DNA of 64,000 nt from Pseudomonadota bacterium (GCA_041395565.1 JAWLAI010000004.1:340258-404257), one strand, 5' to 3'; positions 25,640-35,129 are shown, counted from the first letter of the stretch. The notes: a model not told the origin generated them from the sequence alone. Numbers and translations: made by a program.

Positions 25640-26083
25640 ATGGCATATCTGACATGGGATCACGAACTGGATACCAAGATTCCGGTGATCGACAACCAGC
25701 ATCGCCGCATCGTCGAGTACATCAACGAGCTACATGCGGCGATCGAGCTCGGTGACCGCAAACAGGTCGGCCAGGTCGTGGAACAGCTGGTGGATTACAC
25801 GTTATCCCATTTCGCCTTCGAGGAAGAGCTGATGGAGCAGGCCGGGTATGTATTCCTGTCAGCGCACAAGAAGGTGCACGGCATGTTCACCCGCAAGGTG
25901 TCAGAATACCAGCAGCGCTTCGAGCTGGGTGAGGATATCGGGCGCCAGTTGCTGACCACGCTGCGTACCTGGCTGATCAACCACATCAAGCGCGACGATG
26001 CCGACTACGCCGAAATCGTACGCATCGCCATGGAGCCGGGCTCGCACCAGAAGGCCGGTTTCTTCAAACGCCTGTTTGGCTGA
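25640..26083 (+). CDS. Bacteriohemerythrin (oxygen-binding)
   Basis: 147 residues, starting MAYLTWDHELDTKIP. All diiron ligand motifs are present: the His of WDHEL, the NQHRRIVEYINEL segment, HFAFEEELME (H-x4-E), the AHKKVHGMF pair and INHIKRDDADY (H-x4-D). It binds O2 reversibly in the cytoplasm; roles in oxygen supply, sensing or storage are known for the family. A GAGGACAGG ribosome site precedes the ATG at 25640; an upstream in-frame ATG at 25589 is less likely. It has no operon partner. A second hemerythrin-like protein is encoded at 30.2 kb. Confidence 0.93.
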   Translation: MAYLTWDHELDTKIPVIDNQHRRIVEYINELHAAIELGDRKQVGQVVEQLVDYTLSHFAFEEELMEQAGYVFLSAHKKVHGMFTRKVSEYQQRFELGEDIGRQLLTTLRTWLINHIKRDDADYAEIVRIAMEPGSHQKAGFFKRLFG

Positions 26084-26198
26084 ACCGCTATCCCGTCCGG
26101 CAGGGCCGCCGCCGCGGCCCGCAGTACGCACACGCTTTCAATTCCACACCGTTGATTCATCCCGGGGACGCTGACATGCGGGCGTCCGACAGCTTAAG

Positions 26199-26233
26199 GG
26201 GGCGAGACCGAAAGCCGAGTAGGTCTCGTCCCC
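26199..26233. terminator. Hairpin between convergent genes, probable bidirectional terminator
   Basis: GGGGCGAGACC (26199-26209) pairs with GGTCTCGTCCCC (26222-26233) with one bulge, across a 12-base loop. It lies between the stops of the hemerythrin gene and the convergent beta-helix gene. A clear U-run is missing on either side, so it may be a rho-independent site of weak type or another RNA element. Confidence 0.45.
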
Positions 26234-26280
26234 GCTTTCCATCCAGGGCAGGCTCGCACCTGCGCGTTCCCGCCCGGGCG

Positions 26281-27909
26281 TCAGAAGAGCAGCGGCGGGG
26301 CCGGCGGCGATTCACCCGTGACGCCGTGATTCTCGTAGGCGCCGATATCGAGGCCTGCGAGCGGGCGCGGCGTGTTGGAGAAGTCGCGCAGGATGCTGAC
26401 GTTGCCGCCGAAGCGTGATCTGAAGCGTGTATTCAAATCGGCGAGCACCGCAGGCGCCTGGTCGATGCCGGCGCCACCTGGCAGCACGTGGAAATCCGCC
26501 GCAGCCGGATTTCTGAACATCGGATCGCCGATGAGGTTGCCGCTGCCGCCCGCTATTGCGTCGATATCCGCACCCGACGCCGTCGTGATGTGCGAGTTCC
26601 AGCGCACGGAGATCGCCCCGCCGTCGTTATAGAACAGATTGTTCGAGGCGCTCGACTGGGCCGCGGGGGCATCGTCGATATCGATCGAATCTCCGCTGAT
26701 ATGCGAGAGTATGTTGGCTTCCATGGTGATCTTCAGGTCGCCGGCCTCCCAGGGACCCTTGATGCCCGTTGCGGTATTGTGGATGGTGTTGAAGGCGGCA
26801 ATGGCGGGTCCTTCGCCCGTGCGGCCGAACTCCAGACCCATCGCGGCGACGTCGTGTATGACATTGCCCAGCACGAAGCTGTTATAGGCTTCCTCGACCC
26901 GTATCCCCTTGTTCGAGTCATGGACGTGATTGAACAGGATCCATACATGGTCGGGTCTGCCGTTGCTGCCGGCCAAGATCGACACGCCATCCGAACCGCT
27001 GGAGCCCGTCGTGCAGCCGGAGCCGTCGTCATAGCAGAATTTGACGCCCGGGCTCGTCGGCCAGTGGTTGTACACCTCGTTCTGGGAGAGGATCACGCTG
27101 CTGCAGTATTTCAGGTCGATCCCGTTCTCGCGGTTGCCATGGATCGTGTTGCCGCCGATATAGACGTGCGTCGGCGGGCTGGTGGCGCAGTCATGGCAGA
27201 ACTGGATACCGTCGCCGCCGTTGTAGCTGAGGCGGTTGCCGAGGATCCACACGTGATGACTGCCCTCGGTAAGCACAATTCCGTGCATGTCATCACCCTG
27301 GTGATGATGGATGGCGTTGTCGTAGAGCGCGATATTGCTACCGCTGACCTGGATTCCGTTCGTGGTCGCGGCATTGCCTGCCACCTCGGAATTCCTGATC
27401 ACGGCGTATTTCAGGTCCACGGTCTGGATGCGGGTGTTGCGCAGCGTGAAGCCGTCGAATACGAAATACGCGCCGTGTATCAGGGTCTTCACGGGGTCCT
27501 GCAGAACCGGGTGGTTGACGCCGTAGAGATACACCGGCCGGGTGACATTGCCGTTCAGCGTGAAGTTGGCATCACGGGCGAAGCGGTAGGGCCCCCCTCG
27601 GACCTCGGCCACGCTGCCGGCCGGCAGCGAAAGTGGTATGGTCAGCCGCGGTCGGTTCGGGTAGCCGTACGGATTGGCACTGTCGGTGGCATTGGCGGCG
27701 GTGTTGTCGATGTAGTAGTAGCCGGGCGCCTCGCCGGTCGGCCAGGCGGCGGGATGCGCCGGCAACGGCGCGTTGATGGGATTGCCGAGTGCGCTACCGA
27801 AATCGGGCGCCGGAATGCCGATCGGCATGTCGTAGGCATGGGCCGCCGCGCAACGCAGCAGCGCCAGCAGCAGTACCGCCATGCCGGGGAAGAATCTGTT
27901 AATCGTCAC
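26281..27909 (-). CDS. Secreted right-handed beta-helix (NosD/pectate-lyase-like) protein
   Basis: 542 residues with a signal peptide ending about LLLALLRCAAAHA. The body consists of many ~22-25-residue parallel beta-helix turns with Asn/Gly/His ladders (NGIQVSGSNIALYDNAIHHH, HVWILGNRLSYNGGDGIQF, YIGGNTIHGNRENGIDLKY), as in polysaccharide lyases and NosD-like proteins. Six or more Cys lie in short pairs (FCHDC, KFCYDDGSGC), suggesting disulfides outside the cytoplasm. No catalytic triplet is certain, so it may be a lyase, epimerase or binding protein. It stands alone, with a long upstream gap. Confidence 0.75.
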   Translation of the reverse strand: MTINRFFPGMAVLLLALLRCAAAHAYDMPIGIPAPDFGSALGNPINAPLPAHPAAWPTGEAPGYYYIDNTAANATDSANPYGYPNRPRLTIPLSLPAGSVAEVRGGPYRFARDANFTLNGNVTRPVYLYGVNHPVLQDPVKTLIHGAYFVFDGFTLRNTRIQTVDLKYAVIRNSEVAGNAATTNGIQVSGSNIALYDNAIHHHQGDDMHGIVLTEGSHHVWILGNRLSYNGGDGIQFCHDCATSPPTHVYIGGNTIHGNRENGIDLKYCSSVILSQNEVYNHWPTSPGVKFCYDDGSGCTTGSSGSDGVSILAGSNGRPDHVWILFNHVHDSNKGIRVEEAYNSFVLGNVIHDVAAMGLEFGRTGEGPAIAAFNTIHNTATGIKGPWEAGDLKITMEANILSHISGDSIDIDDAPAAQSSASNNLFYNDGGAISVRWNSHITTASGADIDAIAGGSGNLIGDPMFRNPAAADFHVLPGGAGIDQAPAVLADLNTRFRSRFGGNVSILRDFSNTPRPLAGLDIGAYENHGVTGESPPAPPLLF

Positions 27910-28345
27910 GCTTACCTCTCGAGTCAGCGGACAACCGGCGTTCAGCCGGCGCCAGCCGGGATGCGCGGTGATGGCTCAACCGCATTCCAGTATGCGTTGC
28001 GTAACCCCGACTTTCCGTGACCGATTATGGGAATCACACAGCGCAGTCAGCGGGGTCGGTGCCCCGCGTCAGGTGTCTCACTGGGTTGCCACGCATGGCG
28101 CCCACCGAGGCCATCGCAAGAATTGCGCCATACCCCGCTGCCGGGGTGAAATTCGATTGTTATCAGTTGCTTGGTGGCGGTGGGCGTTGCTGGGCCGTGT
28201 CTGCGGCGTCACTCAAGGGCGACACTGGTGCGGTGCCTGGAGCTAACTTGCGGAATATGAATGACTTCCGTTGTATCCAGATGGCAACAGGGCAGCCCCG
28301 GCGCGGTTGCCGGCCGCTGCCATGCCGCCGCACGGCCGCGGGAGC
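27910..28345. other. 436-base intergenic region
   Basis: It lies between the start of the minus-strand beta-helix gene and the stop of the minus-strand antiporter gene. It should hold the promoter of the first and the terminator of the second. Short palindromic GC stretches occur (for example CCCCGCTGCCGGGG at ~28133). I see no gene, tRNA or strong promoter. Confidence 0.5.
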
Positions 28346-30046
28346 TCAGGCGCGTGGATCGCGCCGCAACGCTGCATCGCGGGTACCGTCGTAATAGGCG
28401 TCGCGATACCTTGCCACGGTAGCGGCATTCTCCCCGGCATCGCCGCCTGATTGCTGCAGGGCAGCCTGGGCCAGCGCGATGCTTGCCTCCAGATTTTCGG
28501 ACACGGCGACGCGCGCCCCGCGCGCCAGCAGCTGCCGGCAGCGTTCCTGGTCATGTCCGCGGGCCAGGATATCGAGGTGGGGGAAGGTGCCGTGGAGGGA
28601 GCCGACCAGTTGCTCGGTGAGCCGGAAGTCGTCGACCGAGACGATGACCAGCCGTGCCTCACCGACGCCGAGACTTTTCAGCACCTGGGGCGCACGCGCA
28701 TCGCCGTAGTAGACGGACCGCCCGGCGTCGCGCTCGCGGCGGACGACATCGGCATTGAGGTCGATCGCTGCGTAGGTCACCCCGCGCATGTCCAGGATCT
28801 CGCCGACGCGGCGGCCGACCCGGCCGAAGCCGACGATGACGATCGGGGCGGCAGTCACCGTGCCGTCCGGCAGCGCGCTGCGGCCGGCTGCCTGTGCGGC
28901 AGCCAGGCGGAACGCCCAGCCCGCCAGCGGGGGCGTCGCGAGCATGCTGAGCACGACCGCGACCAGCAGCTGCTGGTACAGGGCCGGCTCCAGCAGCGCC
29001 GCATCATGTGCGACCGCGAACAGCACGAGGGCGAATTCGCCGCTTTGCCCGAGTACCAGGGCGATCGCCAGTGACGTCCGGGTCCCGAGCCCGAACAGAC
29101 GTGCCAGCGGCCAGAGCAGCAAGGTCTTTGCCAGCATGAGCAATGCAACCAGACCCAGGGAAAGCAGTGGCCGGGCGAACACCCGCTCAAGTTCGAGCGA
29201 CATACCGATCGACATGAAGAACAGGCCAAGCAGCAGCCCCCGGAATGGCTGGATCTCGGCCATGACCTGGTGACGGAATTCCGAGTCGGCGATCAGCAGA
29301 CCCGCCACGAACGCGCCCATGGCCATGGACAGTCCGATCTTCGTCATGAGCACCGCGATGCCGAGCACCAGCAGTACGGCCGAGGCGGTGAAGACCTCGG
29401 GAGAACCGTAGCGTGCCAGGCGCTGCAGCACGGGCTGCAGGAAATAGCGACCGCCGAGTATGATCAGCGCCAGGAGCGCCAGCGCCTCGAGCAGGGCCAG
29501 CCCGATATCCGCTTCGATGGCCAGATCCGGCAGCGCCAGCAGCGAGGCGAGGGCGAGCAGGGGCACCACGGCAAGATCCTGGAACAGCAGGATGGCCAGT
29601 GAGGTGCGCCCGTAGTCGCGCTCCAGCTGCTTCTGCTCGGTCAGCAGCTGCAGGACGAATGCGGTCGAGGAGAGCGCCAGGGCCGGACCGATCAGGATGG
29701 CCGCACGCAGGTCGAGTTCGAACAGCAAGTGCGCCACGGCGGCCAGCAGGGTACCGGTGACCACGACCTGCAGGGTCCCGAGACCGAACACCATGCGACG
29801 CATCTGCCACAAACGTGCCGGCCTGAGTTCGATGCCGATGACGAACAGCAGCAATACGACACCGAGTTCGGCGAGATGGCCGATTTCGGCACGATTGTGG
29901 ATCAGGCCGAATGCCGAAGGTCCCACCACCATCCCGGCGACGAGAAAGCCGGGCACGGTACCCAGGCCGGCGATGCGTGCCAGCGGTACCGCGATCACGG
30001 CCGCGGTCAGCATGATGATGATGTCGGTGAGGTAGGCCGGATTCAT
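28346..30046 (-). CDS. CPA2-family cation:proton antiporter with TrkA-N domain (KefB-type)
   Basis: 566 residues. About twelve membrane helices (1-~385) carry the CPA2 signatures VGPSAFGLI, ALALSSTAFVLQLL and LGQSGEFALVLFA. A cytoplasmic RCK/TrkA-N domain (~400-520) has the nucleotide-binding GFGRVGRRVGEIL and a YYGDARAPQVLKSLG continuation. This architecture matches Kef-type potassium efflux systems, regulated by nucleotide or glutathione. Neither KefG/KefF nor glutathione genes are adjacent, so ion and regulator are inferred from family. It ends just after a His- and Arg-rich tail. Confidence 0.9.
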   Translation of the reverse strand: MNPAYLTDIIIMLTAAVIAVPLARIAGLGTVPGFLVAGMVVGPSAFGLIHNRAEIGHLAELGVVLLLFVIGIELRPARLWQMRRMVFGLGTLQVVVTGTLLAAVAHLLFELDLRAAILIGPALALSSTAFVLQLLTEQKQLERDYGRTSLAILLFQDLAVVPLLALASLLALPDLAIEADIGLALLEALALLALIILGGRYFLQPVLQRLARYGSPEVFTASAVLLVLGIAVLMTKIGLSMAMGAFVAGLLIADSEFRHQVMAEIQPFRGLLLGLFFMSIGMSLELERVFARPLLSLGLVALLMLAKTLLLWPLARLFGLGTRTSLAIALVLGQSGEFALVLFAVAHDAALLEPALYQQLLVAVVLSMLATPPLAGWAFRLAAAQAAGRSALPDGTVTAAPIVIVGFGRVGRRVGEILDMRGVTYAAIDLNADVVRRERDAGRSVYYGDARAPQVLKSLGVGEARLVIVSVDDFRLTEQLVGSLHGTFPHLDILARGHDQERCRQLLARGARVAVSENLEASIALAQAALQQSGGDAGENAATVARYRDAYYDGTRDAALRRDPRA

Positions 30047-30120
30047 CGGTCTGGCAGGGATAGGCGGTCAGTATCCCTGCTGTTTGCAGGCGCCCTCGGA
30101 TACGCTTCCCGGGGCATGAC

Positions 30121-30148
30121 GAAAAAGGGTACCCCCTGGGGTACCCTT
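30121..30148 (-). terminator. Rho-independent terminator
   Basis: AAGGGTACCCC (30125-30135) and GGGGTACCCTT (30138-30148) pair perfectly over 11 bases with a 2-base centre. On the minus strand the stem is followed by a run of five U. It lies 20 bases beyond the stop of the hemerythrin-like gene at 30168 and before the antiporter gene, so it ends the former. Confidence 0.85.
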
Positions 30149-30167
30149 GCGTCGCACTGGTGCAGGT

Positions 30168-30617
30168 TCAACCCGCCTTTTTCATGTCGCCGCTGAGTTC
30201 GCGCACCAGGGGATAGAGTTTTTCCGTCTCGTTCTGGATGCGCTCGAGTATGAGCTCGAACAGCTCCCCGGATTCCTTGAGGAAGAGCTCGTAGTCGCCG
30301 ACGGCCAGCGTATCGCTCTTCTTCCTGGGGCACCAGTCCTTCATGTAGGCGGCCATGATGCGCTTGATCTCCTGCGACCCGGACATGAAATTCCGTGCCA
30401 TCTTCTGGATCTCGTGGTCGTCGTGCGTCAGCAGTTTGCTGTAGAGATTCTGGTCGACCAAGTCGATATGCTCCTTGACCTTGTCGGTATAGCGGTGGAA
30501 CAGTTCGCAGCAGGCTGCCGTGTCGCACATCGAACGTTCCTTGAACAGGTAGAGCAGGACGTTGGAGAGTTCAGTGATGGTGTGGTTTTCGCTATGCAGC
30601 TCATCGTAGGTGATCAT
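30168..30617 (-). CDS. Hemerythrin-like (HHE-type) helical protein
   Basis: 149 residues, wholly helical. His and Glu are spaced as in hemerythrin-like domains: LHSENHTITEL, LFHRYTDKVKEHIDLVDQN and THDDHEIQKM. The pattern is looser than in the bacteriohemerythrin at 25.6 kb, and I cannot place all five His, so diiron binding is likely rather than certain. Three Cys (two adjacent, TAACCELF) are unusual. It is monocistronic, with a strong terminator just after it and a long upstream space. Confidence 0.6.
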   Translation of the reverse strand: MITYDELHSENHTITELSNVLLYLFKERSMCDTAACCELFHRYTDKVKEHIDLVDQNLYSKLLTHDDHEIQKMARNFMSGSQEIKRIMAAYMKDWCPRKKSDTLAVGDYELFLKESGELFELILERIQNETEKLYPLVRELSGDMKKAG

Positions 30618-31008
30618 GATCTGAATCCTTCATTGCGCCCCCCCGCAGAGGCAGTTGGTGTTGGCGGGATCGCATCTTGCGTAACCCAAGCATAACCCGT
30701 TAGCCATCCGTGCATCCACCTCCCGCGGGCGTGGACCGTGGCATCCCGACCGGTACGGATGCCGCGCATGTCGCTGCATGCGGCTGGAACCGGCGCATTA
30801 ACCCGGGCACCGTGCAACGGGAAAAATGACAAGACGCAAATACCGGCCGCTCGATGCCTGCCCGCCGGGGCGGCCGGGATGGCGCGGCAGACCGGCGGCG
30901 CCGGCCGCATGTTTTTGCAGATTTTCCGCTAAATCATAAACTTGTTTAAGGGCGCGCCGGGTCGATTCAGGCTATAGTAAGGCAATTCATGAACCGGGCC
31001 GGGCCTGC
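30618..31008. other. 391-base divergent intergenic region
   Basis: It separates the minus-strand hemerythrin-like gene from the plus-strand GGDEF-EAL gene and should carry both promoters. A TATAGT hexamer at 30973-30978 lies 30 bases before the plus-strand ATG but has no good -35 partner. The 30920-30950 stretch (TAAATCATAAACTTGTTTAA) is markedly AT-rich against the surroundings. No gene is seen. Confidence 0.5.
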
Positions 31009-33321
31009 ATGCGCAAACCGCTGAAGATCAATCTGCTGAACGGTCTGGTCGTCGCGATCGTCCTGCTCGGGCTGATCAGCGTGGTGACCGTGATCATGAA
31101 CGCGCGCACCTACCGCGAGCTGGCATTCAACTTCCAGCGCCAGTACATGACCCAGCTGATCGCGGCCGAAGCCAACACCCTGCTGGCCGACAATGCCGAA
31201 CAGATGCGGCGCATGGGGTTGAGCATCCAGTCGGATGCAGACTTTCGGGCGGCCTTCGATGCGCGCGCGGACAGCACGCTGGCCGCCGTGCTGGAGGCGC
31301 AGTATTACCGGGCGCCGGTGACATCCAACTTGGTCAACGCCGTCGGTATCTATGTCTACGATGCCGATTTCAACCTGCTGGCAGTAGCCATGCGCAGCGA
31401 CAGCAGCCTGTCGGACGATGCCATCATCTGCCCCGACCTGATCACCAAGGCGCGCATCCGCGAGGGCGCGCGCCGTCTCAAACCGCTGCACGAGCTCTGC
31501 CTGCAGGATGACATCCCCTACCAGGCGGCGATTGCACCGGTCGGCGGGCTGGTGCCGCGCGGCTATCTGCAGGTCGTCGCCGACCCGCTGCCGGCGCTGG
31601 AACAGCTCGATGCGCATCTCAAGATGCCGGTGCGCATCAGCCGTATCGACGGCACGGTCCAGTATGCCGCGAGCGGCTGGTCGGAGGACGTCTCCGCCAA
31701 TTTCGTCCAGTCCGCCTACACGCTGACGACCGACAACTCCAGGCCGGCGCTCGAGATCGTGGCGGCGCGCAATGCGGATGCGCTGGTGCTGCAGATCGAA
31801 CGCACCAACCGCGGTCTCCTGATCACGGTCGTGCTGGTATTGCTGACGACCGTGCTGCTGGCACTGCTGCTGGTGAACTATTCTGTGTTCCGGCCGTTGC
31901 ACAACCTGCGCCAACGCGTGCGCGAAGAGTGGGCGCGCAGCGTCGACGGCGAACATGCGGCGGCCGTTCCGGGCATGACCGGCCCCACGACCTTCCATGC
32001 CCTCGGCGAACTCTACGAGACGCTGCACGACCTGGCCATACGCGACCCGCTCACCGGTACCTACAACCGCGCCCTGCTGGAGGACCGCCTGATGCAGGTG
32101 ATCGCGGAACACCGCCGTAACCCCGGTGTGGCCGCCGTCCTGCTGATCGACATGGTGCGCTTCAAATACGTCAACGACATGCTTGGCCACCATATCGGCG
32201 ACATCCTGCTCAAGGACGTGGTCGGACGCATCGCGGACGTACTGCGCGAATCGGATACCCTGGCGCGGCTGGGCGGTGACGAGTTCGTCATCGTGCTGCC
32301 GGGAACCGACGCGGATCAGGCCGTGCAGGTCGCGCACAAGATCATCAAATCGATGAAGCATCATTTCGAGGTCAGGGAGCACAAGATCTTCGCCGCCGTG
32401 ACCATCGGCATCGCGCTGACGCCTCAGCATGGCACGGATGTGGATACCCTGCTGCGCAATGCGGACTACGCCATGTATACGGCCAAGGCCCTCAAACAGG
32501 GCTGTGCGGTGTACGATCCCTCGACCACCGAGGATGTCGATGTCGCGCGCATGACGCTGGATGGCGTGCTGAACCATGACATCAGCCGCAACGACCTGTT
32601 CCTGGTCTACCAGCCGGTCATCGAGTTCGCGACCGGCCGCATCAGCTATCTCGAGGCACTGCTGCGCTGGCGCAAGCCCGACGGCAACATCCTGCTGCCG
32701 GACACCTTCATTCGTGTGGCCGAGCAGAGCGGGCTGATCCGGCAGCTTTCGGAATGGGTCATCGAAACGGCCTGCCGCGAGCTGGCCCTGCTGCGGGAGG
32801 ACAATCACGACCTGCGCACGGGCATCAACCTGTCCATGCACAATCTGCACGATTTCAACCTGATCACGCGCATCCGCGATGCCCTGCAGCGTCACCACGT
32901 GGCGCCCGATGCCCTGCTGCTCGAGATCACCGAGACCGGCGTGATGCTCGATCCGGAGCAGGTCATCGAGACGCTGCGCCAGCTGGCGGCGCTCGGACTG
33001 CGGCTGTCGATCGACGATTTCGGTACCGGCCATTCCTCGCTGGTCTACCTCAAGCGCCTGCCGGTACATACGCTCAAGGTGGACAAGTCATTCGTGGCCG
33101 AGATGGATTCCGACGAGGAAAACGCCTCCATCGTCCGGGCCACTATCGATCTGGCGCACAACCTCGGCCTCACGGTGACTGCGGAGGGCGTGGAAACGCG
33201 TGCCGTATACGAACGCCTGCAGGGTATGGGGTGCGACTACTATCAGGGGTATTATACGGGCAGGCCCATGACGCTGAAGGAGGTGCTGCAGTGGCTGGAA
33301 AGCCGGCACCGGGCCTGGTAG
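31009..33321 (+). CDS. Membrane GGDEF-EAL cyclic-di-GMP protein
   Basis: 770 residues. One helix near 13-33 and a second near 269-292 enclose a ~235-residue periplasmic sensor region of Cache-like outline. Next comes a GGDEF domain with the catalytic GGDEF at 422-426 and an intact inhibitory I-site RESD five residues before it. The EAL domain follows, with E549-A550-L551, IDDFGTGHSSLVYL and KVDKSFV. Both domains look catalytically competent, so it could make and degrade c-di-GMP according to a periplasmic signal. It is followed by a ParA/MinD-like ATPase gene 284 bases later. Confidence 0.92.
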   Translation: MRKPLKINLLNGLVVAIVLLGLISVVTVIMNARTYRELAFNFQRQYMTQLIAAEANTLLADNAEQMRRMGLSIQSDADFRAAFDARADSTLAAVLEAQYYRAPVTSNLVNAVGIYVYDADFNLLAVAMRSDSSLSDDAIICPDLITKARIREGARRLKPLHELCLQDDIPYQAAIAPVGGLVPRGYLQVVADPLPALEQLDAHLKMPVRISRIDGTVQYAASGWSEDVSANFVQSAYTLTTDNSRPALEIVAARNADALVLQIERTNRGLLITVVLVLLTTVLLALLLVNYSVFRPLHNLRQRVREEWARSVDGEHAAAVPGMTGPTTFHALGELYETLHDLAIRDPLTGTYNRALLEDRLMQVIAEHRRNPGVAAVLLIDMVRFKYVNDMLGHHIGDILLKDVVGRIADVLRESDTLARLGGDEFVIVLPGTDADQAVQVAHKIIKSMKHHFEVREHKIFAAVTIGIALTPQHGTDVDTLLRNADYAMYTAKALKQGCAVYDPSTTEDVDVARMTLDGVLNHDISRNDLFLVYQPVIEFATGRISYLEALLRWRKPDGNILLPDTFIRVAEQSGLIRQLSEWVIETACRELALLREDNHDLRTGINLSMHNLHDFNLITRIRDALQRHHVAPDALLLEITETGVMLDPEQVIETLRQLAALGLRLSIDDFGTGHSSLVYLKRLPVHTLKVDKSFVAEMDSDEENASIVRATIDLAHNLGLTVTAEGVETRAVYERLQGMGCDYYQGYYTGRPMTLKEVLQWLESRHRAW

Positions 33322-33605
33322 CAGGGCCTTGTAAGGTTGTTGATTTGAGAGAATTTTCGGTGCTGATTCTGGCCTGGTCCCGGGCTGCGGTGCACAGCCG
33401 CCGCCGGACGGGCAGGCCGGGTATGACAGGGTGGACCCGTGCGCGCGGGCACGGGCAGGCGCCGACCGGCGCGCTGCGGGCAGGGCATGACGACGCCCGC
33501 GGCTAGATCAGCAGGCAAAGTAACACGATCCGGGCTGGCGGAAGACCATGCCGTCCGGGCAGACAGGCTAGGTGCCGCGCCCCGTGCAGGCCGCGGAATC
33601 GGGAC

Positions 33606-35063
33606 ATGACCAGAATAATCACAATAACCAGTGGTACAGCGCAGGCGGGCAAGACCCAGCTGGCGCTCAATCTCGCACTCGAGCTGGTGCGGCGCGGCCA
33701 CCAAACCGGTGTATTCCAGGATATCCAGGCTGCGCGCATGCTGGACGAGCAGCTCGACCTGCATCATCACGTCATACCGCAGCGGCGCGTCACCGACCAG
33801 CCGGCCGGCGATGTTCTGCGCAGCGGCTACCAGGGCGTGGACTTCCTGAGCTGCCGCCTGCCATTGACGGCATGGGCGGCAGCGGATGCCGAGCGGCTCA
33901 AATCCTGTATCCACGACATGGATACTCATGACGGCTACGACGACCTGCTGGTCGACACCTCCGCCATGGCACCTGCGACCGTCCTGGCTTGCTGCCTGGC
34001 CGCGGGCGTGGTGGTGGTGATGGTTACCCCCGACTTGCAGTCCCAGGCCGAGGCGTTCGCCCTGATCAGGATCCTGCGTCTCAACGGTTTCGATGGCGAA
34101 CTGCGCCTGGTGGTGAACCAGGTGCGGGACGAACAGCAGGCAGCGGAGGTGCGCGAGCGTCTCAACACGCAGGTGCGTCATCACCTGGGCGTGGAGATTC
34201 CGCTGCTGAGCAGCCTGGCAGCGGATCGCTACGTCGCCATGGCGCTGCGCTCGCGCCAGGCGGTCAGCTCGGTCTATCCCGATTCCGCGTTGGCGCTGGC
34301 GGTCGTCGGGATCGCCGATGCGCTGGGCACGCTCGGCAACCGGACACGGTCCACGCGCCAGACCGTGACGCGCTTTTGGAAGACCTTCCTGGACAAGATC
34401 CGCGTACCCGTGCAGCTGCCCGGCCATCTGACGCTGACGGATTTGCCGGAACCGGGACCCGGGGCGTCCGCCACGCGCGCCATGGTACCCGTGGAGACCG
34501 GCCTGGTGCAGTTCGACGGCAGCCTGGCACTGTTGTGCGACACCCTGGTATCGCTGCCCAGAACCCTCGGCGTGCTGGCGCAGGATATGCAGGAGCTGGT
34601 CGCCGCACTGGCCGGGACCCAGACGCTGCGCGTGGTGCCGGACCGCGCGGCCTGCAGCGAGCGCGAGTGTCTGCAGCTCGCTGCGGCCATCCTCAACGGC
34701 GTCTGCGCGAGCGCGACGCAACGGGAGCAGGTACATCTACAGGTTACCGAATGCCACCAGGAAGCTGACACCCCCAACTGGCTGCACAATGGCGACTACA
34801 TGCGCTTCTCGTTCCTGATCGGTACCCAGGGCAATCTGCTGGACCGGTTGCAGACCGTATTCTCCCGCCTGCGGCTGCCGCCGCTGCCGGGACAGGTGGA
34901 GGAAAACGGGGTGCTGTGGGAGCGGATCAATCCGACGCGCAACGTCTCGCTGGGGATCAGTGTCACACTGCCGGACGAGCTGCGCATGGTGCTGTGGGTG
35001 CCGGCGCACCGGGTTGCGGCGGCAGCCGCGGATGTGCCGGCGGCAGCGGCCGCCAAGCGCTAG
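33606..35063 (+). CDS. MinD/FlhG-like ATPase with altered Walker A motif
   Basis: 485 residues. The N-terminal ~250 residues follow the FlhG/FleN/MinD fold: IITITSGTAQAGKTQLALNL (1-20 region), DDLLVDTSA for Walker A' and VVVVMVTPDLQSQAEAF. In the usual KGGxGKT loop the signature Lys and both Gly are replaced (T11-A12-Q13-A14-G15-K16-T17); the phosphate-binding Lys16 stays. The Lys that normally reaches across the dimer is missing, so ATP-driven dimerisation may differ. A ~235-residue C-terminal part is unrecognised. No flagellar, divisome or pilus gene is near. It may localise a polar or signalling complex with the upstream c-di-GMP protein, which is inference. Confidence 0.75.
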   Translation: MTRIITITSGTAQAGKTQLALNLALELVRRGHQTGVFQDIQAARMLDEQLDLHHHVIPQRRVTDQPAGDVLRSGYQGVDFLSCRLPLTAWAAADAERLKSCIHDMDTHDGYDDLLVDTSAMAPATVLACCLAAGVVVVMVTPDLQSQAEAFALIRILRLNGFDGELRLVVNQVRDEQQAAEVRERLNTQVRHHLGVEIPLLSSLAADRYVAMALRSRQAVSSVYPDSALALAVVGIADALGTLGNRTRSTRQTVTRFWKTFLDKIRVPVQLPGHLTLTDLPEPGPGASATRAMVPVETGLVQFDGSLALLCDTLVSLPRTLGVLAQDMQELVAALAGTQTLRVVPDRAACSERECLQLAAAILNGVCASATQREQVHLQVTECHQEADTPNWLHNGDYMRFSFLIGTQGNLLDRLQTVFSRLRLPPLPGQVEENGVLWERINPTRNVSLGISVTLPDELRMVLWVPAHRVAAAAADVPAAAAAKR

Positions 35064-35098
35064 CGCTCGGCCCTGACTGCACCGCAGTCCACAAACGA

Positions 35099-35129
35099 CT
35101 GCGCCCGACCGGGATCCGGCCGGGCGCAG
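35099..35129. terminator. GC-rich hairpin between convergent genes
   Basis: CTGCGCCCG (35099-35107) pairs perfectly with CGGGCGCAG (35121-35129), with a possible inner CCGG/CCGG pairing. It lies between the stops of the ATPase gene and the convergent PpiC lipoprotein gene. There is no U-run, so bidirectional termination is plausible but not proven. Confidence 0.5.

Noticed and set aside
26488..28020. 510-codon open frame on the plus strand
   Set aside because: Antisense of the secreted beta-helix gene, which has a signal peptide and regular repeat turns.
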